Under the pieces are notes generated by a model. The model saw only the letters and a program-made list of their open reading frames with translations, ran no database searches and was not told where the DNA came from. A stretch of 64,000 nucleotides of DNA from Streptomyces sp. NBC_01260 (GTDB lineage Bacteria > Actinomycetota > Actinomycetes > Streptomycetales > Streptomycetaceae). The stretch spans positions 5,518,001 to 5,582,000 of the forward strand of contig NZ_CP108464.1 of the NCBI RefSeq assembly GCF_036226405.1, read 5' to 3'. Both the position numbers and the translations under genes were made by a program. Position 1 is the stretch's first letter. Every line of letters starts with the position of its first letter. Below, in pieces: positions 29,344-37,978 of the stretch.

Positions 29344-29646
29344 ATGAAGCACGCTATCGCCCGGCTACTTGAGTCGCTGGTGCGGTGCCGAAACCGGCGC
29401 AAGCGGAAGCGGGACCTCTACCTGTACCCGTACTCCTGCGACTACGTGAGCGGGCCGACCGCGTACCGCACGGGTGAGCGTCCCCCGCGAGGCGAGGACA
29501 GTCCTCTGGTACGCCCGTACCTCGTCGCGCACGAGAGGCGCATGGCCGAGGAGCGGCGCCGGTGTGCGCGCCGCAGGGCGCTGTGGATCTCCGTGCGTGA
29601 GGCGGACGGACCCCGGTTCATCCGTGGAGCCGAGGCCACGGCATGA
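29344..29646 (+). CDS. Small Arg-rich protein of unknown function
   Basis: The product is a 100-residue basic protein starting MKHAIARLLESLVRCRNRRK, with Arg-rich stretches and the segment AHERRMAEERRRCARRRALW. No signal peptide or known domain is visible. ATG at 29317 is an alternative start; neither has a strong ribosome site. The stop overlaps the next start (ATGA). Codon use is normal for the window. It is divergent from the XRE gene and may be under its control. Confidence 0.6.
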   Translation: MKHAIARLLESLVRCRNRRKRKRDLYLYPYSCDYVSGPTAYRTGERPPRGEDSPLVRPYLVAHERRMAEERRRCARRRALWISVREADGPRFIRGAEATA

Positions 29647-29978
29647 GCGGGGGACGGTGCGAGGGCGACGGGATCAGGCTGTTGCCCTGGACGGAGCAGG
29701 GGGGCAAGCCGTGTTACGTCATCGGGGACGGCACCGGGTACGTGTCGCGGATGGCGGACGGCATCGAGGGCGTCCAGCTCGGCATGGCGGGCGATCTGAT
29801 CGGGCATGCCACCAGCCTCCTGGCGGACCGGAAGGTCACCCGGGTCGAACTCCACTTCCTCGCGAGCCGGTTGACCGAGTCGTTGCGGGAGGTCAAACGG
29901 GTCGCGGAGAGCCGGGGCTCACGGCTGGGCGCGAGGGGTCGCGACCCCGGCGTCGACCCCGGCGTCGACACCCGGTGA
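29643..29978 (+). CDS. Small hypothetical protein, coupled to the previous gene
   Basis: The product has 111 residues beginning SGGRCEGDGIRLLPWTEQGG. It has a beta-rich first half and a helical second half, with no membrane segment and no recognised family. It is translationally coupled to the Arg-rich gene before it. The last 60 bases overlap the convergent HxlR gene. In that overlap a GACCCCGGCGTC repeat encodes DPGVDPGVD here and GVDAGVDAGV on the other strand. Confidence 0.65.
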   Translation: MSGGRCEGDGIRLLPWTEQGGKPCYVIGDGTGYVSRMADGIEGVQLGMAGDLIGHATSLLADRKVTRVELHFLASRLTESLREVKRVAESRGSRLGARGRDPGVDPGVDTR

Positions 29979-30341
29979 GCCGAGGGAGTCGTGGGCGTCC
30001 CTGGCGTCCAGCAGTGTCGGCAGATGCTCCGCCGCCCACGCGCAGCAGGCGGCCATGGGCGCGAGCAGGGTGAGGCCGAGCGGGGTCAGTTCGTAGGTGA
30101 CCGGGGCCGGGACGCCCGCGTGGACGGTTCGGGTGATCAGTGCGTCCCGCTCCATCGCGCGCAGGGTCTCGGTCAGGACCTTGGGGGTGATGGAGCGCAG
30201 CGGGATCTCCAGCTCGGAGAAGCGGCGGGGTCCAGGCTCCAGGCACCTGATGATCTGCGCGGTCCATTTGCCGCCGATCCGGAACGGTGAGGCCGTGTGG
30301 GAGCACCCGGTGAACATTTCGGGATCAAGTGGTTGGCTCAC
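29919..30341 (-). CDS. HxlR-family transcriptional regulator
   Basis: The product has 140 residues. The winged HTH fits HxlR: FRIGGKWTAQIIRCLEPGPRRF, then SITPKVLTETLRAMERDALI and YELTPLGLTLL. A cysteine at residue 13 could be redox-sensitive, as in some HxlR proteins. The GTG start has little ribosome site. It is divergent from an NAD(P)-binding reductase, a common HxlR target. The C-terminal 20 residues lie in the convergent overlap with the upstream plus-strand gene. Confidence 0.85.
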   Translation of the reverse strand: MSQPLDPEMFTGCSHTASPFRIGGKWTAQIIRCLEPGPRRFSELEIPLRSITPKVLTETLRAMERDALITRTVHAGVPAPVTYELTPLGLTLLAPMAACCAWAAEHLPTLLDARDAHDSLGSPGVDAGVDAGVATPRAQP

Positions 30342-30442
30342 CCTGGCCAGCGTACGTAACTATCGTTGCGGAAACCATGGGGTGCGGGGCTAGCGTCCGC
30401 TGCATCGGCCGGCCGTTCGCCGGCCCTGTCGAGGGGACGCTC

Positions 30443-31099
30443 ATGAGCAGCAGCATCGTCATCTTCGGAGCGGGTGGGCGTGCGGGCCGCCGTGCGGTCG
30501 CCGAGGCCGTGTCCCGTGGGCATCAGGTCACCGCGGTGGTGCGGGACTCGGGGTCGTACCAGGATCTGGCCGGTGCCGGCGTGAGCGTGGTCTCGGGGGA
30601 CGTCGCCGACGCGGACAGCGTGGCGGCGGTCTCCCAGGGGCACGATGCGGCGATCAGCGCGGCGGGGCGGATGGACATGTCCTCGGAGGAGTTCTACGTG
30701 GGCGCGGCGCACGCCCTGCTGGACGGGCTGGCCCGCGCCGGGGTCGGCCGGCTGGTGCTGATCGGCATCGGCACCACGCTGGAGATGGCGCCGGGTGTCA
30801 TGGTCCATGACGCGCCCGGCTTTCCGGCGGAGGCCCGGACCTTTTCTCTCGGGCACGCCGCGGAGCTCGATGTGCTCCGCGCCGCCGAGACCGAGCTGGA
30901 CTGGCTGGTGGTCGCCCCGCCGCCCGTCATCCTGGACAACGAGGCTGCCCGGACCGGCCGTTACCGCATCGGCGGCGCGCAGTTGCTCCCCGCCGGTGAC
31001 GGCGGGGAGGGCTTCTCGTACGCGGATCTGGCGGTGGCGCTGGTCGACGAGATCGAGACCCCGAAGCATCACCGTTCACTGGCCGCCGTGGCCGCCTGA
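30443..31099 (+). CDS. NAD(P)-binding NmrA/SDR-like protein
   Basis: The product has 218 residues. The Rossmann start SSSIVIFGAGGRAGRRAVAE and the segments VVSGDVADADSV and DWLVVAPPPV fit atypical short-chain dehydrogenases of the NmrA/NAD(P)H-binding family. ATG at 30443 follows GAGGGG. The upstream gap contains a TAGCGT -10 candidate and the HxlR promoter region. It probably reduces or senses electrophilic compounds with HxlR control; the substrate is unknown. Confidence 0.82.
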   Translation: MSSSIVIFGAGGRAGRRAVAEAVSRGHQVTAVVRDSGSYQDLAGAGVSVVSGDVADADSVAAVSQGHDAAISAAGRMDMSSEEFYVGAAHALLDGLARAGVGRLVLIGIGTTLEMAPGVMVHDAPGFPAEARTFSLGHAAELDVLRAAETELDWLVVAPPPVILDNEAARTGRYRIGGAQLLPAGDGGEGFSYADLAVALVDEIETPKHHRSLAAVAA

Positions 31100-31128
31100 G
31101 ATGACCGGCCCCTGCGGCTGCCGCGACG

Positions 31129-31713
31129 TCAGCCGCAGGAGGGGCACGGTGGGCAGGCGACGACCGTGACGTCGTCGAGTACGGGCCCGTAGGCCGTGTT
31201 GACCGAACTGGCGAACCCCAGCGTCGTGGTGGACTTGGTGGCGACGAAGTTCACCTGCCGGTAGACGTAGCCCATGTCCGTGTACGTCTTGCCGGTGATG
31301 TCGAAGGTGAAGTCCTGGAAGTTCTGGCCGTTGACGAGGACCTTGCCCGATTTCACCGTCGGCGGGCCGGCGGGGTTGCCGGCCACGGCGTACGTCACCG
31401 TGTACTTCGTTCCGGGGACGGTGGTGAAGGTCTGCGACACCGACCCCGCCCTGACACCGCTGAGGTCCACCGACTGGTCGCCCTCGGCCGCTTGCCAGGA
31501 CCCCGCGCCCATCAGGTCCACCGAGCCGCTGGTGACCTGCCACGGTCCGATGGACTGTCCCGCCACAAGGTCCTTGAACCCGCCCGGCGTCGAGACGGGG
31601 TACTCGAAACTGCCGTCGTCGAAGTGACTCGGTGCGGCCGCCGCCGTACCGGTACAGGCAAGAAGGACGGACGACGCGGCGGCGGCAGCGGTGAACGTGC
31701 GGGATACGCGCAT
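31129..31713 (-). CDS. Secreted choice-of-anchor C (DUF642-like) protein
   Basis: The product has 194 residues. The signal peptide is followed by DDGSFEYPVSTPGGFKDL and VDLSGVRAGSVSQTF, matching the choice-of-anchor C/DUF642 galactose-binding-like beta sandwich. The C-terminus is short with CPPCPSCG and no obvious membrane anchor. ATG at 31713 follows GGAGGGG at six bases. A wall polysaccharide-binding role is plausible from the fold. It converges on the NmrA gene. Confidence 0.8.
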   Translation of the reverse strand: MRVSRTFTAAAAASSVLLACTGTAAAAPSHFDDGSFEYPVSTPGGFKDLVAGQSIGPWQVTSGSVDLMGAGSWQAAEGDQSVDLSGVRAGSVSQTFTTVPGTKYTVTYAVAGNPAGPPTVKSGKVLVNGQNFQDFTFDITGKTYTDMGYVYRQVNFVATKSTTTLGFASSVNTAYGPVLDDVTVVACPPCPSCG

Positions 31714-31920
31714 GGGATTCCCCTCCCCGGACCATCGCCCCGATGCGATGCGTCTCGTGGCCAAGGCATTCCCGCGCAAGGGAACAGGCATGTGGGGAAA
31801 TAAATAGTCATTCCATCTGACTTCGTCTCAAAATCACCGATCTGGGAGCTCTGGCAGTCCGGGCACGCGGCGTGCTGGACGCCCATGGCCCCCCTGCACT
31901 TGCGCACCGCACGCGGGTGC

Positions 31921-31936
31921 TGTGACGTGAGTCACG
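31921..31936. promoter_or_regulatory. CRP-like binding site upstream of ECF sigma gene
   Basis: TGTGA-CGTGAG-TCACG matches the CRP half-sites TGTGA/TCACA at nine of ten positions. It lies 36 bases before the sigma factor start codon. Streptomyces Crp uses similar sites. An AT-rich stretch of about 80 bases to its left separates the divergent secreted-protein gene. Confidence 0.55.
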
Positions 31937-31971
31937 GGAACCGCCCCTAGCTCCCGGACAGGTCAAAGGTC

Positions 31972-32616
31972 ATGGAGACACAACTGCGGGCCCGGATCCG
32001 GGACGGGGACGACGACGCCTTCGCGGAGCTGTTCGACCGGTATGCACGCTCCGTGTACAACCACGCGTTCCGGCTGACGGGGGACTGGTCGACCGCTGAG
32101 GACGTGGTCTCGCTGACGTTCCTGGAGGCCTGGCGGCTGCGGGGCCGGGTGGATGCCGAAGGGGGGTCGGTGCGCCCCTGGTTGCTGGGCGTCGCGACGA
32201 ACGTCGTACGCAACACCCGGCGCGCCGCCGGCCGGCACGCCGCCGCGATCGCGCGGCTGCCCCCGGGCACCCCGGTGAGCGACTTCGCCGACGAGGTCGC
32301 GAGCCGGGTCGACGACGCGGAACTGCTGGGCGCGGTGCGGCTGGCACTGGACACCCTCCGACGTGGCGAACGCGAGGTGCTCGCGCTCTGTGTGTGGTCC
32401 GGGTTCGACTACGCGGCCGCCGCCGAGGCGCTCGGGATTCCGCGGGGCACGGTCCGCTCCCGGCTCTCCAGAGCCAGAAGGAAACTCGCGAAGGCCGCCG
32501 GGAATCAGACCGCCGGGAATCAGATCACCGCAAACAGGGAACCGCTCGGCCGCCCACGACAGGTGAGAGATGGCCGCACGAACGCGGCTCAGCCCATTCA
32601 GGAGGGAAACCGATGA
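31972..32616 (+). CDS. ECF-type RNA polymerase sigma factor
   Basis: The product has 214 residues. Region 2 is FAELFDRYARSVYNHAFRLT and AEDVVSLTFLEAW; region 4 is LRRGEREVLALCVWSG and GIPRGTVRSRLSRARRKL. A C-terminal tail rich in Asn, Gln and Arg follows. It overlaps the next gene (a membrane protein) by four bases, the usual coupling of an ECF sigma factor to its regulator. AAAGG lies close to the ATG. A CRP-like site sits upstream. Confidence 0.88.
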   Translation: METQLRARIRDGDDDAFAELFDRYARSVYNHAFRLTGDWSTAEDVVSLTFLEAWRLRGRVDAEGGSVRPWLLGVATNVVRNTRRAAGRHAAAIARLPPGTPVSDFADEVASRVDDAELLGAVRLALDTLRRGEREVLALCVWSGFDYAAAAEALGIPRGTVRSRLSRARRKLAKAAGNQTAGNQITANREPLGRPRQVRDGRTNAAQPIQEGNR

Positions 32617-33635
32617 ACGACAACACGTCGCTCCCCGAGAAGGACCTTCGGCCGGGCCGCCACCGTCATCTCAAGGAGCACCTGATGCGAGAGATCCGGC
32701 AGACCCCCGTTCCGGAGGCAGAGGAGGCGAGGACCGCCCGCCGCCGCAAGTGGCTGCGGCCCGTCGTCGCAGGTCCGGCTCTCGCGGGAGCGCTGGCACT
32801 CGCGGTCGTCGCGGGGATCGCGATGACCGGGGCGGACGGTTCCGCGACACCGGTGGGGCGGGAGGGCAAGGCGACGTACGCCTTCGCGCCCAAGGTGAAC
32901 GCGGACACCACCGGCGGTGCGGCCGAACTGCTCGACCGCATCGCGACGGTCGCGGCGCACTCCCCGGCGGGCGACACCATCCGCGACGACCAGTTCGTCT
33001 ACATCCGCAGCAGGGTGGCCGCCGCGACCGTGGGGGAGGGCAGCGAGACGAAGCTCGCCGCCCTGCACCGGCGCGAGGTGTGGCTCTCCGTCGACGGGAC
33101 GCGCCCCGGACTGCTCCGCGAACCGGGCGGCAACCAGGACAACGAGGTGCTGGAGCGCGATCCCGCGCCGGGCGAGCTCGGCTACGGGCAGAGCACCAAC
33201 TACCGGCACCTCCAGACCCTGCCCACCGATGCGGACGCGATGCTGAAGTGGCTCCGCTCCCAAGGGGACTCGGGGGACACGGAGCGGAATCCCGACCAGG
33301 ACGCGTTCGTACTCGTCGAGGGCCTCCTCAAGGAGTCCCTGATGCCGCCGGACGTCAGCGCCGCACTGTTCCGCGCCGCCGCGAAGATCAAGGGGGTGGT
33401 CGTGGTGCCCGACGCCGTGAACGCCGCCGGGCACCACGGTGTGGCCGTCGCCCGCTACGACGCGTACAACCCGGGACTCCGTGACGAGCTGATCTTCGAC
33501 AGCAAGAGCCTGCAACTCATCGGCAGCCGCAGCGTCGCGACACAGGCCACCGACAGCATCGAGGCGGGACAGGTACTGTCCACGGCCGCCGTCCTCGAAC
33601 GCGCGGTGGTCGACGCGAAGGGGCGGCGCCCCTGA
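32613..33635 (+). CDS. CU044_5270-family membrane protein, probable sigma partner
   Basis: The product has 340 residues. A ~50-residue basic cytoplasmic part precedes one transmembrane helix (VVAGPALAGALALAVVAGIAMTG). The extracellular domain contains DQFVYIRSRVA, EVWLSVDGT and GVAVARYDAY, matching the CU044_5270 family often paired with ECF sigma factors. GGAGGG precedes the ATG. It may act as anti-sigma or sensor, but no zinc anti-sigma motif is visible. Confidence 0.82.
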   Translation: MNDNTSLPEKDLRPGRHRHLKEHLMREIRQTPVPEAEEARTARRRKWLRPVVAGPALAGALALAVVAGIAMTGADGSATPVGREGKATYAFAPKVNADTTGGAAELLDRIATVAAHSPAGDTIRDDQFVYIRSRVAAATVGEGSETKLAALHRREVWLSVDGTRPGLLREPGGNQDNEVLERDPAPGELGYGQSTNYRHLQTLPTDADAMLKWLRSQGDSGDTERNPDQDAFVLVEGLLKESLMPPDVSAALFRAAAKIKGVVVVPDAVNAAGHHGVAVARYDAYNPGLRDELIFDSKSLQLIGSRSVATQATDSIEAGQVLSTAAVLERAVVDAKGRRP

Positions 33636-33720
33636 GGGAGCAGGGAGGGAAGGGCCGGCGCCCACGGGGGAGGGCGGCCGGCCCGGACCGCTTGTCCGAG
33701 GGAACCGGTAGCGTCGGAGC

Positions 33721-36021
33721 ATGTCCAACATGGCCGTCCTCGAAGGGGTCCTTGAGCGGATCACCTACGCCAACGAGGAGAACGGGTACACGGTCGCCCG
33801 CGTCGACACCGGACGCGGCGCCAACGATCTGCTCACCGTGGTCGGCTCGCTGCTGGGCGCGCAGCCCGGCGAGTCGCTGCGGATGGAGGGGCGTTGGGGC
33901 TCGCACTCGCAGTACGGCAAGCAGTTCACCGTCGAGAACTACACGACGATCCTCCCCGCCACCATCCAGGGCATCCGCCGCTACCTCGGCTCCGGCCTGA
34001 TCAAGGGCATCGGCCCCGTCATGGCCGACCGGATCACCACCCACTTCGGCGTCGACACCCTCGACATCATCGAGCAGCAGCCCAAGCGGCTGGTGGAGGT
34101 ACCGGGGCTCGGCCCGAAGCGGACGAAGATGATCGCCGCAGCCTGGGAGCAGCAGAAGGCGATCAAGGAGGTCATGGTCTTCCTCCAGGGTGTCGGCGTC
34201 TCGACCTCCATCGCCGTCCGTATCTACAAGAAGTACGACGACTCCTCGATCTCCGTCGTGAAGAACCAGCCCTACCGGCTCGCCGCCGACGTCTGGGGCA
34301 TCGGCTTCCTCACCGCCGACAAGATCGCCCAGGCGGTCGGCATCCCGCACGACAGCCCGGAGCGGGTCAAGGCCGGACTCCAGTACGCGCTGTCGCAGTC
34401 CACCGACCAGGGGCACTGCTTCCTCCCCGAGGAGCGGCTGATCGCCGACGCGGTGAAGCTGCTCCAGGTGGACACCGGGCTGGTCATCGAGTGCCTCGCC
34501 GAACTCGCCGAGGACCCGGAGGGCGTCGTACGGGAGAAGGTGCCCTCGCCCGAGGGCGGCGAGCCGGTCACCGCCGTCTATCTGGTGCCCTTCCACCGCG
34601 CCGAGATCGCCCTTGCCGCCCAGGTGCGGCGGCTGCTGCGGACGCCGGAGGAGCGGATGCCGGCCTTCGGCGACGTGGACTGGGACAAGGCCCTGAAATG
34701 GCTCGCGGGCCGGACGGGCGCGACGCTGGCCCCCGAGCAGGAGGCCGCCGTGCGGCTCGCGCTCAGCCGGAAGGTCGCCGTGCTGACCGGTGGGCCCGGC
34801 TGCGGGAAGTCGTTCACCGTCCGGTCCATCGTGGAGCTGGCCCGCGCCAAGAAGGCCAAGGTGGTGCTCGCCGCGCCGACCGGCCGGGCGGCGAAGCGGC
34901 TTTCCGAGCTGACCGGGGCCGAGGCCTCCACCGTGCACCGGCTGCTGGAACTGAAGCCGGGCGGCGACGCGGCGTACGACCGGGACCGCCCGCTGGACGC
35001 CGATCTGGTCGTCGTCGACGAGGCGTCGATGCTCGATCTGCTGCTCGCCAACAAGCTCGTCAAGGCGGTGGCACCCGGTGCCCATCTGCTGCTCGTCGGG
35101 GACGTCGACCAACTGCCGTCGGTCGGCGCGGGGGAGGTGCTGCGGGATCTGCTCGCCGACGGCGGACCCGTACCGGCGGTCCGGCTGACCACCATCTTCC
35201 GCCAGGCCCAGCAGTCCGGCGTCGTCACCAACGCCCACCGGATCAACTCCGGCGTACCGCCGCTCACCCAGGGGCTCAGCGACTTCTTCCTCTTCGTGGA
35301 GGACGAGACGGAGGACGCGGGCGTGCTCGCGGTCGATGTCGCGGCCCGCCGCATCCCCGCGAAGTTCGGTCTGAACCCCCGCCGTGACGTGCAGGTACTC
35401 GCTCCGATGCACCGCGGCCCGGCGGGCGCCGGCCACCTCAACGGTCTGCTCCAGCAGGCCATCACGCCCGCCCGCCCCGATCTGCCCGAAAAGCGGTTCG
35501 GCGGCCGGGTGTTCCGGGTCGGCGACAAGGTCACCCAGATCCGCAACAACTACGACAAGGGCGAGAACGGCGTCTTCAACGGCACGGTCGGCGTGGTCAC
35601 CGCCCTCGACGTGGACGAGCAGAAGCTGACCGTGCTCACGGACGAGGACGAGGAGATCAGTTACGACTTCGACGAGCTCGACGAGCTGTCCCACGCGTAC
35701 GCCATGACGATCCACCGCTCCCAGGGCAGCGAGTACCCGGCCGTCGTCATCCCGGTCACCAAGAGCGCCTGGATGATGCTCCAGCGGAACCTGCTCTACA
35801 CCGCTGTGACGAGGGCCAAGAAGCTCGTCGTGCTGGTCGGCTCCCGGCAGGCGATCGGGCAGGCGGTCCGCACGGTTTCCGCAGGCAGACGTTGTACAGC
35901 GCTGGATTACCGGCTTCAGGGAGGTACGGAAGGAGGATCCGTCGAAAAAATGATCGATCAAATCGGTGGGAAACATCACGGAGGTCTTCCGGAACCGCAG
36001 TCAAGGGGGCAGGATGAATAA
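33721..36021 (+). CDS. recD2: RecD2-type SF1 DNA helicase
   Basis: The product has 766 residues. The N-terminal part has helix-hairpin-helix-like repeats (GIGPVMADRITTHFG, LVEVPGLGPKRTKMI). The helicase motifs follow: Walker A GGPGCGKSFT, DEASMLD, GDVDQLPSVGAGEVL and AMTIHRSQGSEYPAVV. This is the RecD2/TraA-like family of 5'-3' helicases found without RecBC. The last ~40 residues are a charged tail. The role is DNA repair or recombination. It is followed by citrate synthase after 129 bases. Confidence 0.92.
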   Translation: MSNMAVLEGVLERITYANEENGYTVARVDTGRGANDLLTVVGSLLGAQPGESLRMEGRWGSHSQYGKQFTVENYTTILPATIQGIRRYLGSGLIKGIGPVMADRITTHFGVDTLDIIEQQPKRLVEVPGLGPKRTKMIAAAWEQQKAIKEVMVFLQGVGVSTSIAVRIYKKYDDSSISVVKNQPYRLAADVWGIGFLTADKIAQAVGIPHDSPERVKAGLQYALSQSTDQGHCFLPEERLIADAVKLLQVDTGLVIECLAELAEDPEGVVREKVPSPEGGEPVTAVYLVPFHRAEIALAAQVRRLLRTPEERMPAFGDVDWDKALKWLAGRTGATLAPEQEAAVRLALSRKVAVLTGGPGCGKSFTVRSIVELARAKKAKVVLAAPTGRAAKRLSELTGAEASTVHRLLELKPGGDAAYDRDRPLDADLVVVDEASMLDLLLANKLVKAVAPGAHLLLVGDVDQLPSVGAGEVLRDLLADGGPVPAVRLTTIFRQAQQSGVVTNAHRINSGVPPLTQGLSDFFLFVEDETEDAGVLAVDVAARRIPAKFGLNPRRDVQVLAPMHRGPAGAGHLNGLLQQAITPARPDLPEKRFGGRVFRVGDKVTQIRNNYDKGENGVFNGTVGVVTALDVDEQKLTVLTDEDEEISYDFDELDELSHAYAMTIHRSQGSEYPAVVIPVTKSAWMMLQRNLLYTAVTRAKKLVVLVGSRQAIGQAVRTVSAGRRCTALDYRLQGGTEGGSVEKMIDQIGGKHHGGLPEPQSRGQDE

Positions 36022-36150
36022 GCTCGCGGCACTCAGTGCCGCGAGTAGGTCCAATGGACGACCCCGAGTGCACTCTCCTGAGCCAAATGGGGGAGGGTGG
36101 AGACAGTCAGGGAACCTCGAAGAAGAGGCACTACGTCGGTGAGGGATGAC

Positions 36151-37449
36151 GTGAGCGAGCACACCAACAACGCTGTGGTACTGCGGTACGGCGATGGCGA
36201 GTACACCTACCCGGTGATCGACAGCACCGTCGGCGACAAGGGCTTCGACATCGGGAAGCTCCGGGCGAACACCGGCCTGGTGACGCTGGACAGCGGATAC
36301 GGCAACACCGCTGCGTATAAATCGGCCATCACCTATCTCGATGGCGAGCAGGGCATCCTGCGGTACCGCGGCTACCCGATCGAGCAGCTCGCCGAGCAAT
36401 CGACGTTCCTCGAGGTCGCGTACACGCTCATCAACGGTGAGCTTCCGAAGGTCGACGAGCTGTCGGCCTTCAAGAATGAGATCACCCAGCACACGCTGCT
36501 GCACGAGGACGTCAAGCGGTTCTTCGACGGCTTCCCGCGCGACGCCCACCCGATGGCCATGCTGTCCTCGGTCGTCAGCGCGCTGTCCACGTTCTACCAG
36601 GACAGCCACAACCCGTTCGACGAGGAGCAGCGTCACCTCTCGACGATCCGGCTGCTGGCCAAGCTGCCGACCATCGCGGCGTACGCGTACAAGAAGTCGA
36701 TCGGTCACCCGTTCGTCTACCCGCGCAACGACCTCGGTTACGTCGAGAACTTCCTGCGCATGACCTTCTCGGTCCCCGCCCAGGAGTACGTGCCGGACCC
36801 GGTCGTCGTCTCGGCGCTGGAGAAGCTGCTCATCCTGCACGCGGACCACGAGCAGAACTGTTCGACCTCCACCGTGCGTCTGGTCGGCTCCTCGCAGGCG
36901 AACATGTTCGCCTCGATCTCCGCCGGTATCTCGGCGCTGTGGGGCCCCCTGCACGGTGGCGCCAACCAGTCGGTGCTGGAGATGCTCGAGGGCATCCAGG
37001 CCAACGGTGGCGACGTCGACTCCTTCATCAGCAAGGTGAAGAACAGGGAGGACGGCGTCCGCCTGATGGGCTTCGGCCACCGGGTGTACAAGTCCTTCGA
37101 CCCGCGCGCCAAGATCATTAAGGCCGCGGCCCACGATGTGCTGTCCTCGCTCGGCAAGTCCGACGAGCTGCTCGACATCGCGCTCAAGCTGGAGGAGCAC
37201 GCGCTCTCCGACGAGTACTTCGTCTCGCGCAACCTCTACCCCAACGTGGACTTCTACACCGGTCTGATCTACCGGGCCATGGGCTTCCCGAGCGAGATGT
37301 TCACGGTGCTCTTCGCGATCGGCCGGCTGCCGGGCTGGATCGCCCAGTGGCACGAGATGATCAAGGAGCCGGGTTCCCGCATCGGCCGCCCGCGCCAGAT
37401 CTACACCGGCGAGGTCCTGCGCGACTTCGTCCCGGTCGAGGGCCGCTGA
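36151..37449 (+). CDS. gltA: Citrate synthase
   Basis: The product has 432 residues, the usual length of type II citrate synthase. Catalytic regions are LWGPLHGGANQSVLEML, GFGHRVYKSFDPRAK and the C-terminal GSRIGRPRQIYTG. It condenses oxaloacetate with acetyl-CoA at entry to the TCA cycle. GTG at 36151 follows GAGGG at six to seven bases and gives the N-terminus seen in Streptomyces enzymes (VLRYGDGEYTYPVIDSTVGD). A promoter probably lies in the 129-base gap after recD2. Confidence 0.95.
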   Translation: MSEHTNNAVVLRYGDGEYTYPVIDSTVGDKGFDIGKLRANTGLVTLDSGYGNTAAYKSAITYLDGEQGILRYRGYPIEQLAEQSTFLEVAYTLINGELPKVDELSAFKNEITQHTLLHEDVKRFFDGFPRDAHPMAMLSSVVSALSTFYQDSHNPFDEEQRHLSTIRLLAKLPTIAAYAYKKSIGHPFVYPRNDLGYVENFLRMTFSVPAQEYVPDPVVVSALEKLLILHADHEQNCSTSTVRLVGSSQANMFASISAGISALWGPLHGGANQSVLEMLEGIQANGGDVDSFISKVKNREDGVRLMGFGHRVYKSFDPRAKIIKAAAHDVLSSLGKSDELLDIALKLEEHALSDEYFVSRNLYPNVDFYTGLIYRAMGFPSEMFTVLFAIGRLPGWIAQWHEMIKEPGSRIGRPRQIYTGEVLRDFVPVEGR

Positions 37450-37509
37450 GCCCCGGACCGCCCCCGCACAACTCCTGCGTCACCCCGGGCCCTCTCGGCC
37501 GGTTGCCTT

Positions 37510-37562
37510 CGCCCCGACTGCCGCGCTTTCGCACAGAGCGCGGTGTCCGGGGCGATTTGCTT
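37510..37562 (+). terminator. Compound hairpin after citrate synthase
   Basis: An outer stem (37510-37516 with 37548-37554) and an inner stem (37521-37527 with 37537-37543) are separated by a small internal loop. ATTTGCTT follows. It lies 60 bases after the gltA stop. Confidence 0.7.
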
Positions 37563-37978
37563 GCCCGGACGCGTCGCCGCCTGGGCGGGATGCGTCCGGA
37601 CATGCGAGAAGCGCCCCGCCATCGATCCCCCCACGGGCCGACAGCGAGGCGCTTCCCATATCCCGGAGCGGATTCCCCCCACGGGATCCGGCCGGGCGTT
37701 CAGTGGGAGCCGAAGCTCCTGGGTTTCCCTCGGTACTGCGTGTCCTGCGCTTACCTCTCGTACGGCCTGCCTGCCGGCGGTCTGCCGGGGTACGTACCGA
37801 CGGGAGGGCCGCTCAAAGCTCCCCGGTGCACGTGCCCCGGCCAACGCTTGCCCGGAGCGTCCCCCAAGACCCTCCGTCGGACGTCCCCCAAGACATCCTT
37901 TGGCATCGCACTCTTAGACTCGCGAACCCACCGAATGGTTACCCTGTAATCGGTGTGATCTGGATCTCTTTGTGGAAG
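37563..37978. other. Non-coding stretch with further hairpins and direct repeats
   Basis: No frame here shows the strong third-position GC bias of the genes. The stretch holds an 8-bp stem (37608-37615 with 37648-37655) and two copies of CGTCCCCCAAGAC (37858 and 37882). A 6-bp stem (37929-37934 with 37950-37955) lies just before the copper ATPase stop and may end that transcript. A small RNA is possible but unproven. Confidence 0.5.

Noticed and set aside
33517..35979. 820-residue minus-strand frame opposite recD2
   Set aside because: Shadow frame; the plus strand has full helicase motifs.
37347..37949. Plus-strand frame in the gap after gltA
   Set aside because: Begins inside gltA and runs through the terminator hairpin. 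Codon bias is unlike the genes, so I treat the gap as non-coding.
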